DNA of 64,000 nt from Terebella lapidaria. Lineage: Eukaryota; Annelida; Polychaeta; Terebellida; Terebellidae. Position numbers and translations under genes: made by a program. The notes beneath the pieces were generated by a model. That model did not search any database. It saw only the letters and a list, made by a program, of their open reading frames with translations, and had not been told where the DNA came from. Location of the stretch: NCBI GenBank assembly GCA_949152475.1, contig OX424563.1, positions 19,131,001 to 19,195,000 on the forward strand, written 5' to 3'. Positions within the stretch are counted from its first letter, which is position 1; each line of letters opens with the position of its first letter. Positions 36,101 to 47,716 of this stretch are shown in pieces.

Positions 36101-38897
36101 TGGAGATACTGATGTCCGGCTGTCTTTGAATCTTGCATCTTGCTGGAATCCAAACCTTACTGGACTTCTTTTCGAGTGAAGAAAATGTTTTGATTCGTTC
36201 ACTTCACCTAGTCCAGTTTTTGCACCTTCAGTTTTTTTGGGCGTCTTTTTCCTTTTGGGCATCTTCGTTGGGCTTTTTGTTTTCTGTACATGTAACACTT
36301 CCATCTGGTCGATCTGGTCCACCTGTGACTCCACAGGCCCCATGGGGATACTATTTCCCACATCTTGGATAGCGACTGGCTCCTGGTTCTCTGAGGTTAC
36401 TGTTACTGCCACTGATGATACTGCGGATGCTTCAAAGTTTTTTACTTTTGAGTTGTGGGATTGCACATAGCCTGATAGGTCTGACTGGGTGGTGACAGTT
36501 GGTGTCTTTGACTGGGTGGTGACAGTTGGTGTCTTTGACTGAGTGGTGACAGTTGGTGTCTTTGAATGGGTGGTGACAGTTGGTGTCTTTGACTGAGTGG
36601 TGACAGTTGGTGTCTTTGACTGGGTGGTGACAGTTGGTGTCTTTGACTGAGTGATGACAGTTGGTGTCTTTGAATGGGTGGTGACAGTTGGTGTCCTTGA
36701 CTGGGTGGTGACAGTTGGTGTCTTTGACCAGGTGGTGACAGTTGGTGTCTTTGACTGGGAGGTGACAGTTGATGTCTTTGACTGGGTGGTGACAGTTGGT
36801 GTCTTTGACTGGGTGGTGACAGTTGGTGTCTTAGATTTGGTGGTGACAGTTGTCGTGCTGCAATTTTCAAGTCTTCGGCGCTTTTTCGCAGGTGGTTCTT
36901 TTGAGTCATTTCTTGTGTAGCGTGAATCTTGAGTACTATCACGTGAAGAAGATCTAGAATGTGTCTCCTCATATCCTGCATGTTTTTGACCTTTTTCTCC
37001 AAGTCGCTCCCTGTTTCTATCACTTGTGCTGCCACCATCAGAACTTGTACTGCATTTTCTACCCTTATGTGAAGCTGAGCTCACACATTTATACAGCCTC
37101 GGTGGAGCGGACGACGAAATTTGGAGAGGTCTATCGAAGCCGTCTTCAAAATCCTCACAATCAGCTCGATGAGAATCTTTAACTAACGACTGAGAGCTCA
37201 CATGCAGGCCCCTAGGTCCACTGTCTGAACTTAGTGGTGTGCTCTTCAGCACGACTCTACGTACGTGTCTTGGTGACTCTGCTGTCCTTTCGATAGGTGG
37301 GTGAGATTCTACTGGTGTTGGCAGAAGGCCTACATTTTTCTCAAATATAGACACTATGCCATGGATCGGAGGTACATGTACCTTGCCTTGCCCACCAAAC
37401 CCGTAGGATGACATTTCCCTCTCGCTGGGAGACACCTGTGGAGTCTCCAACAGCGGTTTGCGTCTGTTTGCACGGGCTGGATTGTATTGTTGTCTTAGAT
37501 TTCGCCCTGGTGACTTTTTCATACTTCCATTTATATACACAACTTTGCTCTGTCCTCCATATCCATGCTCGGTTCGTGGCGACATTCCAGTGTTTTTGCT
37601 GAACTCATGCGACACCATTCTGGGGCTGGTCTGCGCTGATACTTGTGGGTCACATGGATTGCATTGGCGTGGTTTACACCCCCTCTCACCTGGGGAATTC
37701 CACTGGGATTTTTGCTGTATGCCTGGGTGTTCACCAGTCACTGGCTTCTCCAGTAGTGTCTTCCGTTTCACGCTCTTCCTTGCAGACTTCCCTCTCATCC
37801 CGCCTGAGTCATACGCATGAGATTCATCTCTCTGAAGTTCATTGTTACCCATCGGACGAGCCATCTGAAAAAACCTTTGCTGCTTTCGTGAAAATTGTGG
37901 CATACTTTGTGACGGTGGACACCAGGGATTCCCAGGTGACAAGTCATGATTGAAGAGGTAATCCTCTTCTCCAGGATACTGTCGCTTGCGGGACAGTACA
38001 GGCCCACTCCACTGACTTGTACCGGGCATTCCATCAGTACACGGAGCATCAAACATCGATACTCCCGAGAATTCCCGCTCATCCACGTCAAACGCTTGAG
38101 CTCCGTAGTTCACACATGTCGGGTCAAAGGTGAAGTTTAACAGACTTGGAATTTCTTCCCTACTCTGACTCATCCCGTCATCATGGTCATATCCATCCAA
38201 CTCATCTTCAAAATATCTCCCAACTTGTGAGTCGAAGAAATCTTGGCTTTCCCATGTTTCCCGGTTGTCGTGGTTGCTACCCTCGTCAAGCACACGGTAG
38301 TCACGGCAATAAGGTCTGCACTGTGGCTGGTATGTCGTGTCAGGAAAGTCATTGTCGGGTGTAATGTCAGTCAAGTCTGTGTAAGGGGGCGGTGGTCTTC
38401 TACGCGGCAGCGCTGGCCGTTGTCTAGGTGACACGTATATCCGACGACGCTCCATTGGACACCGGTTGTTCTGAAACAGCGGCAATTGCACAGCCGAGTG
38501 ACGAGAGGTATCAAATATACATTGACTGAGTGTTGAGAGTGGGTTGTTCTCAGGCTGCAAGAGAAAAAGTCAATCATTCTATATCACGAGTGCCATTGTT
38601 AATAAACGATGAAGAGTTGGCATGGAACCACATGAAAAATTCAGTGTCACGATTTTTGTTTGCAATCAGCCAAACTTGTGGATATAAACTGCACAACCGA
38701 GCATGAAAAGAAACATTTATAAACCATAATTCTAGTCTTGGTATACTCTGGTTTCATGACATAATTTCATGTTAATATATGCTGTCAATGAATTGCTTAC
38801 AAATGCGGTAAGAAGCAGTCAATACCTTTCTGGACACCTCGTGTTTCCAAATACTAACGAGTGACAAGCGAGTCTTGTAGTTGTAAGTTAGAATCAT
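30128..38897 (-). CDS. Giant repeat-bearing nuclear-type protein of about 2,832 residues, family not recognised
   Basis: One uninterrupted coding exon (30128-38554) follows the acceptor TTTTTCTCTTGCAG. A proposed first exon, 38826-38897 (MILTYNYKTRLSLVSIWKHE), joins in phase 0 and has an in-frame stop two codons before its ATG. The alternative start is MERRRIYVSP at 38457. Residues below count from the first exon: about 598-715, thirteen 9-residue SKTPTVTTQ units; near 1025, a basic block KKKKRKKKKQK, probably an NLS; about 1493-1634, a helical region holding WLSTLQDYHGAVKEHQDKL and QLRQFLRGNSFSAKAIYNVH, the best candidate for a folded domain; about 1639-2112, eleven 43-residue units with SPSSPTKSSP; 2230-2500, Met/Gln/Pro-rich; 2770-2815, a basic helical C-terminus with RCQAIRQRNRDFGRRYRHL. 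Most of the rest looks disordered. I could not place the family; chromatin or germline scaffold proteins have similar layouts. Confidence 0.85.
32293..33712 (-). repeat. Eleven tandem 129-bp coding units (43 residues each)
   Basis: The unit length is exactly 129 bp, so the frame is kept. Each unit carries a basic RKKDQ-type block, an ECLKAKNYSPSSPTKSSP-type block and a linker with SAKQLTSPP. SPTK fits the CDK consensus S/T-P-x-K and occurs in ten of the eleven units (one has SPTE). The central units are nearly identical and the outer ones more diverged, as expected from recent unequal exchange in the middle. Confidence 0.95.
36483..36835 (-). repeat. Thirteen tandem 27-bp coding units (SKTPTVTTQ)
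   Basis: The array is in frame with the giant protein. Variants include SKTSTVTSQ, SRTPTVTTH and SKTPTVITQ. The opposite strand is also open (a QLSPPSQRH repeat), but that is a by-product. Confidence 0.95.
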
Positions 38898-41082
38898 CGA
38901 TCAATGGTAAATGGTTCCCACACCGTGCATTATACAATATGCAGCTCAACTTTCTGCTTCGTTCTCGTAGTGCTTCTGGTAGTGTTTTTTTTTCTTCTCA
39001 GTAAATAAAATGCATTGAATTGGACTAGATGAAAAGTGCTAACTATCTTCTGGTGCAACTAAAATCAATCAGTTGGGGATTATATGATAATCGGATTGCA
39101 CAGCCTGCATATTCCACTAACATGTGCAAAAACCACCAGGTAATTCTGTATACATCTAAAGAAAGATCAGGACTGTTTCACCATACATGTATGCCCATGC
39201 CCATTAATGGCAGTCTTGACACTGTAATGCTCACAGTTCAATATCACTGAATTTGGAATCACCATAGCCATGATGGAACGTAAAATAATTTCCTGGTATT
39301 AAACTAGCTCAACAGCTGCTTATCACTGCCATTGTGTCCTTTTCGATTCACAAACATGAAAGCTAATCGGATCTATCAATTTATCCTCAGAAGTCTCACG
39401 TGTCTGTTGGCAATAAGTTCCACTTACCAAGGAAGGAAAATGCAGGGTATTTCTGACCTTTGGCACCTTTCAATTTAATTACAGTACATTCACCATTACC
39501 GATATTCAAGTTTACATGTAGATATACCTCCAATATTACATATATGATCATGATAATCATAATACAGCCCTAAGTACTGTGTATGATCACAGTCACAAGC
39601 AATTACTTATTTGTGAATAAAGCACAATATTACACAACAAAAGCTGGACAAATATTTGTGCAGACACTAATGTTTGACCACCCATGGGCACCACTACTTT
39701 GACTGATACAACTATTACAATGATATATACGTATTGCTGTATCAACATGATTTATTATAGTGTATTTTTTTCTGAATTTGCTGAAAACTAGGACTGTAAA
39801 AGTTATACTAGCAACGCACTGTGACCAATACAATAATTTTGGTCTTTCGAAGCAAAATGTCACAACCAGAACTGATCAATTGTATTTGCTAATTTTTTTT
39901 TGTTAGTTCATAGGAGTGCCCATGTAGTAAAACATTAGTATCTACCAATCACCAAAAAATACCGCCATACAAGTAGCAAATGCCAATAAATTATAAAATA
40001 TTGCAGCACTACATTGATTAATGACACTTGAACACAGACATAGAAGGAACATTTTCACAATGAATTGACGTTCACTCATAGCCCTGGTGGCAGTGACTGA
40101 TGAATAAGTAATGTACCCGTATAATCATAGTATACCATATAAACGAGCTTAATCCAGATAATGCACCTGAGTCCGATCATTAATATAATCAAAGAACCAC
40201 AAGCTGATATTGGAAGGAATCTTGGTACTGATGTCAAATGTTACAGTAGACATAACAAAAAAGGCTACATTGTGGTTTCCAGATAAATTTTTTTTTTTGA
40301 ATTCTGTTTGTTTCTGTTTTCTGTGTACTGGAATGAATCAAGTTCAATTCCTACCTGGCTGTACGTTCACTTTGCTGGTGGGGTTGGACAGATTTAGTCT
40401 GTGTGTACTCGTCCAGTTGTTGTCATTTCTTCTGTCCATCCCAACACAACTTCCTGATCCTGGATGGAAAAACCAACAGTACATTGAACTTTTACAAATC
40501 TGGTGATTCCATAAAATAAGGAATTATGTCAGAAATTTAAATTATATTTTTTCATTATGATACAGAATCCTAAACTTTCATTGGCACATGATCTTGATTA
40601 TGTGGGAAGGATCACCCCAATATCATGAGACTGAATATACTGTAAAACGGGAAATGAAAATCTCGGCTTGAAATTTTTGCAGTTTAGAAGTTCAGACGAT
40701 TTAGCGGCATTTCAATTTCGCGGTTGAAGCTCAATGGATTTCATGAGACAATAACTGCACATCAATTTCTCTGATATATTGCACTAAGAAAGCATTTAAC
40801 ATTGAGATCGATGTCCAGATTGCAAACTATCTGGCGTGAAATTATTCTCCCACATAGTTGTTGGGCTGACTGACTGACTGACATAAATCACAGGGGAACT
40901 GCAATTTACCACAGACGATAATTCACACGATGGACGCCAACACTGCTTGTGTCATTTTATATTTCATGATTATCCTATGGTTCTATATTATTGGTAGATA
41001 GGAGCCTACATGTAACGATAACATCACAAATCAACGTTTTCAATTTTCATGGCAGCTCAAAAAATTAGCCCAAGGGCTAAGA
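38898..41082. other. Upstream region of the giant gene, with one possible further exon
   Basis: Mostly AT-rich, with scattered short frames. It probably contains the promoter and any 5' UTR exons of the minus-strand giant gene. Apart from the candidate exon at 40355-40459, no feature was recognised. Confidence 0.35.
40355..40459 (-). other. Possible exon upstream of the giant gene
   Basis: A 105-nt segment on the minus strand has a good acceptor (GGTTTTTCCATCCAG) and donor (CCAGGTAGGA). One frame is open and contains MDRRNDNNWTSTHRLNLSN. Its end phase (1) does not fit the exon at 38826-38897 or the giant exon directly. It would need another exon between them, or it may be a 5' UTR exon or spurious. 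Confidence 0.3.
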
Positions 41083-42278
41083 TAGGTTACCGGAGAATTT
41101 TGGCTTTAAGCATTGCAAGTGACATATGACTTTGGGATTAACCAATCAAGGTCATCTTTGTGAACTGCAATATCATCATTAGGTATGCTGCATATGACTT
41201 CATATATGTTCATAATACAAACATATAAGCTCCATCAACAGGTATTTTCTCTGTAGAGGCCAATTTACACATGTCAGGTCAGGCAAGGTTGTGAGATTTG
41301 GATTTCAAGGTCATATATAACATCAAATTCAAAGTCTCCAAGAGATGTGCTACAAATACATGACTTCTTATAAGCTTATACACAATCCTAACCTGTATGT
41401 GCAAGTGTTTAAGCTTCGGTGGCTAATTTACACATTTCACATCGGATATTTAGCACTCAAGGTCATCTCAGGTCAAGGTCAAGGTCATCATCAGTTGTTC
41501 CATATATGACTTCATATATGCTCATAATACAAACTTAAGCTATATCTACAAGCATTTCATCTGTAGAGGCAAATCTGGGCATTTTTTTACCCCAAAATGG
41601 CTGTTTTGACCTTTCAAGGTCATCCAAGGTCAAATTCAAGGTCACCACACAAGTCGCCATATATGACTTTCCATTTGAAAGTGCCAGTTTCTAAGCTCTA
41701 TCTTCAAGCGTTCTATGAGTACAGTCCGGACAGCTCCCATTATGAAGGGAAAAAGTGCCGAAAATTTTCTAAGTCCAAAATTTTTTTCAAAGGGTGAAAA
41801 ATTTTTTTTGCTCTAGAAATGGCCCAAAATGGATAGTAATGCGATCTGGGGCGAAAAATTTTTTTTTCGCCGACCCTCCAAAAATTCAAAATGGCCGCCA
41901 CACGAAAACCGGCAGATTTAGGGCAACCAAACTTATACATATCACAGAGGTATATGAGGGGAATCTTTTGAAACCAAAAACTCAAAACTGATCAGACAGT
42001 TTTTGAGAAAATGGCCGTCAAAGTCCAAAATTGAGCGTTTTTCGACAAAAACGGCCGCCATTTTGAAAAAAATGCGAAAATCAAAAAACAAAAAAATACC
42101 TCCTTCTCAAAATATTTTTAGGCATTTTTGTGCAAAATTTCAGAAAGATTCGATCGTTAACTTTAAAGATAAAAATGTTAACGCCGGACGGACGGACGGA
42201 CGGACGGACGGACGGACGGACGGACGACGGACGCAACGCCATGCCAATAGGTTATCGGACCAAAGGTCCGGTAACCTA
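41083..42278. mobile_element. Non-autonomous element with TAGGTTACCGG / CCGGTAACCTA ends, about 1.2 kb
   Basis: Terminal inverted repeats of about 11 bp bound the segment. Inside are repeats with CAAGGTCA motifs and ATATATGACTTCATATATG, then A/T-rich sequence with AAAATGGCCGCCA, then (CGGA)n. It ends GGACCAAAGGTCCGGTAACC, a short palindrome. The right half is related to the element ending at 62702. Non-coding. Confidence 0.65.
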
Positions 42279-42501
42279 AAATTGCCGCGAAAAAAACGCT
42301 CGCGAAAATTACCCGTTTCACAATAGTGACAATACACTGTTTGAGGCTTGGGCAAGTTCATCTTTAAATGAGATGTCTGAATGAGAAAGTGAGCGAATTG
42401 ATCCCATTGGGCTTTTTGCGGAGAGGGGATTGGAGGGGGAGGGGGTTGCGTTGGGGGCGGGCGAAGAGCTAGAAGTGAGCAAAGTGATAATGTCACAGCA
42501 C

Positions 42502-43405
42502 GGTAGTTGCAATAGAACACAGAGTTTTTGGAATGCACTGCACGATGAATATGCCCCAATTACTTAGATCAAAATTTTCACTTGGCCTGGCCAGCCGCAG
42601 ACAGTGGAATCGGCACAACAATGTCTTCAGTACAGCGGTGTGCACAGTAAATTTGAAGTGTATTGTATGTTGTGTCATTGTGGTGTTTGTTGGTGTGGCC
42701 TATTAATTTTTCAATGCTTATTTGTGACTAATTCAATAGAAGTACTGTACATGTATATCCCTTCGGTTTTATTGTTTATTCCATTCAGTTTTATTGTTTA
42801 TTCCATTATAGTAAGGCCTACACTGCTTTCTAGCGATTACTTAGTACTCTTTGAATGATATACAAAAGACAGTAAAAAACATGAATTCGATCATGATATG
42901 CTAGTATACAGCAAAACATTTGTTATGATACAGGTCTACTATCGCCTAGGGACAGCACAAGTACTCGAGTACCCGTCAATGAGTCGAGTCACAGCAAGAA
43001 CCGAGTTTTGAATTGATAAACGAGTACTCAATGAATGAAACTATCATATTTTTTTCAGCAAATATAACAAAACGAACCCTCAAAAACGTGACAAAATGTT
43101 GGTAAAAGATCAAAATTTGAGTTGTTGTTGACAATGTTTTGAACAAGAACTAGTTGCACCACCTGGCGGATCACTTATGCGATAATATTTTATGTGTGAG
43201 GAAATATGGTACCGTATTGGTCCTAATAGTAGCACGGTTGCTGCACGGTAGCTGGCACAGTTTTGGGAATGCATTCAATGCACTGCACGATAAATATGCC
43301 TAGAATACTTTGATCAAGATTTTCAATTTTCCCGGCCAGGCGCCAGCCATTGGCTCTGCACAGCGATGTATATTCAATACAGCGCTTGCACAGTGCATGC
43401 AGTGA
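42502..43405. repeat. Dispersed duplicate pair of about 160 bp (42502-42665 and 43247-43405)
   Basis: Both copies contain GGAATGCA, CACTGCACGAT, AATATGCC and GATCAA, then a CCGGCCAG-like block and CAGTACAGC or a variant. They are in direct orientation about 745 bp apart and differ by small insertions. Nothing else was recognised in the 0.6 kb between them. Confidence 0.6.
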
Positions 43406-43623
43406 GAGAAAATCAACACATTTCACATCAAAACAAGCTCCATTTTTATGGTGTTTACGTGACCTTAGTTGCGTAGCTTTTGCAATGATAACATTTTCTA
43501 TCTTTTTCATGACGTTTTTGCTTACAACCTCAGAGTGTGGTATGGGTTTTTCCTGGCACTGTTCTCAACATGGGACAAGGTATGCAGAGTGCGAGATGGT
43601 AACCGCCCCGGTAGGCCTAGGTC

Positions 43624-43852
43624 TACGAGCCATCCGTCCTAAATTCGCCGCATTCGAAAATTCGTCAAATCATTATTATGATTATCATCAGAGTTTAGAA
43701 GCTCGGTTTGTGGAAAGCGAACTGCTAGTACGAAGATTGAATACCAGAGTCTCAATTGAAGATAGAATTTTTTTTGTTTTATTCGCATACGAGGCTTGAA
43801 AGCACTGTTGGCGAATATTGGAATGTAGCGAATTCAGGACGGATGGCTCGTA
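43624..43852. mobile_element. Small inverted-repeat element, about 230 bp
   Basis: TACGAGCCATCCGTCCT at the left returns as GGACGGATGGCTCGTA at the right, with weaker pairing continuing inward (AAATTCGC against GCGAATTC) and outward (GGCCTAGG against GGCTAGC). Non-coding interior. Confidence 0.55.
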
Positions 43853-43911
43853 GGCTAGCGTACCCCCAGTCCCAGAAGTTGGCAGAACAGAAGTTGAATA
43901 CATCTAAATGA

Positions 43912-44215
43912 TAGACCCAGGTGTCCCACTCTCTCGAACGGCGGAGGCTTGAGTGTGCACAGGTCTCTTACTGGTTTACACTTCGAGTGTCGATTTGATG
44001 CTCAGATCGAATCCCACTGGGTGTGACCAAGGAATTCTACTACATAATTTGATGCAGAAGAGATCGTAGGACAATCTGGTGCCATGTAGATGTCTGGTCA
44101 TGCAATCTGAGGCTTGGTCACGCTCGAAGTGTAAACCAGTACGAGACCTGTGCATGCTTGAACCTGTGTCCCACTCACGCATCCGGCGTTCGAGAGAGTG
44201 GGACACCTGGGTCTA
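43912..44215. mobile_element. Intact MITE of 304 bp with perfect 29-bp ends and a 9-bp target duplication
   Basis: The 29-base ends (43912-43940 and 44187-44215) are exact reverse complements starting TAGACCCAGGTGTCCCACTC. TCTAAATGA flanks both sides (43903-43911 and 44216-44224). A second inner inverted pair surrounds GTTTACACTTCGAG. A 9-bp duplication is typical of Mutator-like (MULE) elements. It has no ORF of its own. A scrap with GTGGGACACAGGTTCA also occurs near 45200. Confidence 0.85.
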
Positions 44216-44530
44216 TCTAAATGATTGAGTCTGAGGGACTTTGTGTGGGACAATAGGAGACTCATTTACAAACTATCACAGATTATTTTATCATGTACAT
44301 TGTCACGTGGAAAGTGTGCACTCGAGCAGGACTTCTAATAGATTTAGCTTCTTTCAAACTTCTCCAGCCTTCAAGTTCAAGTCTTCGTTGTGTGTGTGGT
44401 TTTTTTTTTGGAACCACTTCTTGGTCGTTTGTCATTCGCCAGATGGCGCCTCGCATATTCCTAATTTGCGAACTGTCATTTTCCTGGTCAACGTACGGCA
44501 TTTGATCATAGAATCATGGACATTTGATTT

Positions 44531-45300
44531 TTTCAATTCAATTTTCAATTCAAATAGTTTATTTCACCACCAATCAAAGTACATGTAGCAATTTAGGTAG
44601 AATGGCAAAATACAAATGGTGAAAAGGGGAAGGCTGGAAGCTTAAAGCTTATAACGCAAACCCCCGTTGACAAAATAACAAATAAAGTAAACAAATACAA
44701 TGAGTAACAACATAATACTGTGTGGATACCAATTCAATATAGTAACATAAAGAAATGTAACAGATACATTAAAGAAAAAATATATATATACTGCTGGTGT
44801 AATACTGATATTACTTACATGTATGAACACTGCAGGTATACCCACTCAATAATATTAAACTGATACAATACGAGATCAATTGCGACTAAATAGATAGATT
44901 CTAAACGATACAGGTTGAGTATTAACTGTAACTCAATAACTGTCTATAAAAAACCTTTTTACGTTTGTGCGGAATAGGGAAGTTGACTTAGCATCACGTA
45001 GTTTTACATCCAACTGATTCCACAACTTGACACCACTTATGCTGATACACATAGATTTTGACTTAGTTTTACAAAACTTTATACTGAAATTGTTTCGGGA
45101 ATTAGACCTTGTGTTATAAGTATGTACATCTGTAAAAATAAATAAAGTAAATAATAAAGTATGTTTATAAAGTTGATAATATAGTTTATATGTATGTGAG
45201 TGGGACACAGGTTCATGTATGTTTATATAGTTGATAAAGTATGTTTGTTGGTAACCAGAACCACACCGTGACGGCACGTGCCTTACAGTCCCTATAATCT
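44531..45300 (-). mobile_element. 5'-truncated LINE copy, 3' end
   Basis: On the minus strand a frame ending near 44933 reads HTYNTRSNSR, then SISGVKLWNQLDVKLRDA and SLFRTNVKRFF. This is the standard tail of a jockey/CR1-like reverse transcriptase ORF. The 3' UTR follows to about 44531 and ends in short AATTGAA-type repeats, as many such LINEs do. The catalytic domain is missing. Confidence 0.75.
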
Positions 45301-46564
45301 TCGCGGTCGTTTATCCATATTGATACAGGATTACATGATTTAGGATACGTCGTGGCCAAAGGATCTCGTCTGGAGGCTTCTCTCACTGCTAGCCTACTAT
45401 GCTATATCCAGGTCCAATGTGCCTGGTTGTGGTTGTGGTGGTTGTTCCTCCTCAAATAGATTGCCTGTTTATGTCGTTTTTTTGTCCCCATATTCAGTGA
45501 CGCATTTACAACATTTTCAGGGAGACTATTCCGTATAATACTAACATTCTATACACTAATGTTGATGTACAGAATGTAGGTCTTCATAATCAAATATTTC
45601 AGGTTCGGTAGACCGGTTTATCCATTCATTCGTTTTTTAACGATGTCTATTAGTTTTTATTTTTTTCGGATTCCATACAGAGCTGGCAAAATCCGAATGG
45701 CTCCTTATTGATGCTTGGTATAAATGTTCAACCTGAACGAATTGTTTTCGTTCAGGTTAGTGAATATTCGTCGTGTCGAGCCTGTGTTTTGATAGTTTCG
45801 CAATTTAGTTTGGTGTTGGTGAACACCCCGGTATTTTTTTCCGATTTAGACTTTCTGTAACATTTGACATTTTTACATTTATTTGAAATATTATTTATCT
45901 TTAGATAACAGCCTTAAAGCTGCTGCCTTCGAATGTATGCAATATTTTTTTCAAAACCAATTTTTTGTTGAACACATTTAATGCAATATAACAAAAGGTG
46001 TGCTCAATGATTTTTACCATAACAGTCCATCCGATTTGTCTTTTCATCCGTTGTAGTGCCCATTTTGTACCGGTTTTGTAAATAAACAAACGAAGTGTAT
46101 CCATCAAACCCGAATGTAAACAAATGCTCAAATCGCGCTTAAAAGTCCACATCGAGTACATTTTCTAGTTCGTATGTGCATATATAGTGTAGTTATGAGA
46201 AAATAATCAGTGATCTGCCATGATGTGCGTGGAACTGTCAGTCTATCTCGCACTTCTATGCTTTGTTTACATCTGCGTTTGATGGATACAGTTCCTGTAT
46301 TTACGCGAGAACTGCCTGTTCAAATGGGCAAAATTTCCTTGAGGACTGGTTATTTTTACATTTGATGTGAGTATGTTTCATTCAGTTAGTTTAGCATGTT
46401 TAATATGAAATATAGTTTTCAAAAATATTGACTGGTTTCGAAGGCAGCTGCTTTAACTCCATTTATTATTTGCTTTCTTGTTGCTTATCCTGACAAAAAT
46501 TTTAGCATCCATTTATTGTTCCAGTTTTATTATTGTTTTTTCTTTGGCAATTGTAGTGTCATCT
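45301..46564. other. Non-coding stretch, nothing recognised
   Basis: AT-rich DNA with a few short frames and no convincing exon, repeat boundary or RNA gene. Confidence 0.4.
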
Positions 46565-46570
46565 GCGAAC

Positions 46571-47710
46571 CCTACGGAAGCGTAGAAGGGCCACCCAGGA
46601 AAATTATTTTTTTTAAATTCCCGACTTAGTAACTCGATAATATCGACTTAGTATCTCGATAATATCGACTTATAACTCGATAATATCGAGTTAGTATCTC
46701 GATAGTATCGACTTAGTGTGGAACAGGCACAGGAAGGAGATTTATTTTTTTTAAATTCCCGAGTTAGTAACTCGATAATATCGACTTAGTATCTCGATAA
46801 TATCGAGTTAGTATCTCGATAATATCGAGTTAGTAACTCGATAATATCGACTTAGTAACTCGATAATATCGACTTAATATTTCAGGGTTTTCCGGCCCAT
46901 GTGTACATGTATGTATAATGTACGTGGGTAACCATTAACGACTGTGTCAATTGGCGTATATGTCCACGTGTGAACATTGAAATAAATGATATCTAAAATG
47001 AAAACTTTCCCCTCTGATGTTAATATCAATTACATTAATTACATAATAGAGTTCTAACAGTATTTGACCCTCTTATAAAATCAGTAATGTTTATTTGTTT
47101 TCTCATTATGTATTTGCACAAGCAGACTATACATCATGTGATGTGATTTAAGTCGAGATACTAAGTCGATATTATCGAGTTACTAAGTCGATATTATCGA
47201 GATACTAACTCGATATTATCGACTTACTAACTCGATATTATCGAGATACTTACTCGATATTATCGAGTTACTAACTCGATTTTATCGAGATACTAACTCG
47301 ATATTATCGAGTTACTAACTCGATATTATCGACTTACTAACTCGGGAATTTGAAAAAAATAAATCTTCCTGTGCCTGATCCACTCTTAAGTCGATATTAT
47401 TGAGATACTAAGTCGATATTATCGAGATACTAACTCGATATTATCGAGTTACTAACTCGATTTTATCGACTTACTAACTCGATATTATCGAGATACTAAC
47501 TCGATATTATCGAGTTACTAACTCGATATTATCGACTTACTAACTCGGGAATTTGAAAAAAATAAATCTTCCTGTGCCTGATCCACTCTTAAGTCGATAT
47601 TATCGAGATACTAAGTCGATATTATCGAGATACTAAGTCGATATTATCGAGTTACTAAGTCGGGAATTTAAAAAAAATAATTTCCTGGGTGGCCCTTCTA
47701 CGCTTCCGTA
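46571..47710. mobile_element. Palindromic 1.1 kb element built from TCGATATTATCGAG-type repeats
   Basis: The left end TACGGAAGCGTAGAAGGGCC (46573 on) returns as its reverse complement at the right end, finishing at 47710, and pairing continues through CACCCAGGAAA into the repeats. GCGAAC lies at 46565-46570 and again at 47711-47716, a possible 6-bp target duplication with two extra bases on the left. Inside, CTCGATAATATCGA units are spaced by TTAGTA or a variant, and the motif is itself a near-palindrome. The phrase CTTCCTGTGCCTGATCCACT separates blocks on the right, with its inverted partner at 46720. A unique core lies at about 46890-47145. Non-coding. Confidence 0.8.
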
Positions 47711-47716
47711 GCGAAC

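Noticed and set aside
36442-37038. 198-codon minus-strand frame rich in QLSPPSQRH
   Set aside because: Same strand but a different phase from the SKTPTVTTQ array; it is a shadow of the tandem repeat within the giant exon.
30128-38897. Assignment of the giant protein to the TEX15 or TASOR type of large germline/chromatin proteins
   Set aside because: Only general layout and a vague helical-region resemblance support it; no diagnostic motif was seen, so no name was given.
41083-42278. (CGGA)n tract read as a coding GRTDGRTDG repeat
   Set aside because: It is part of the element's non-coding terminus and occurs in similar form at 62.6 kb in another frame.
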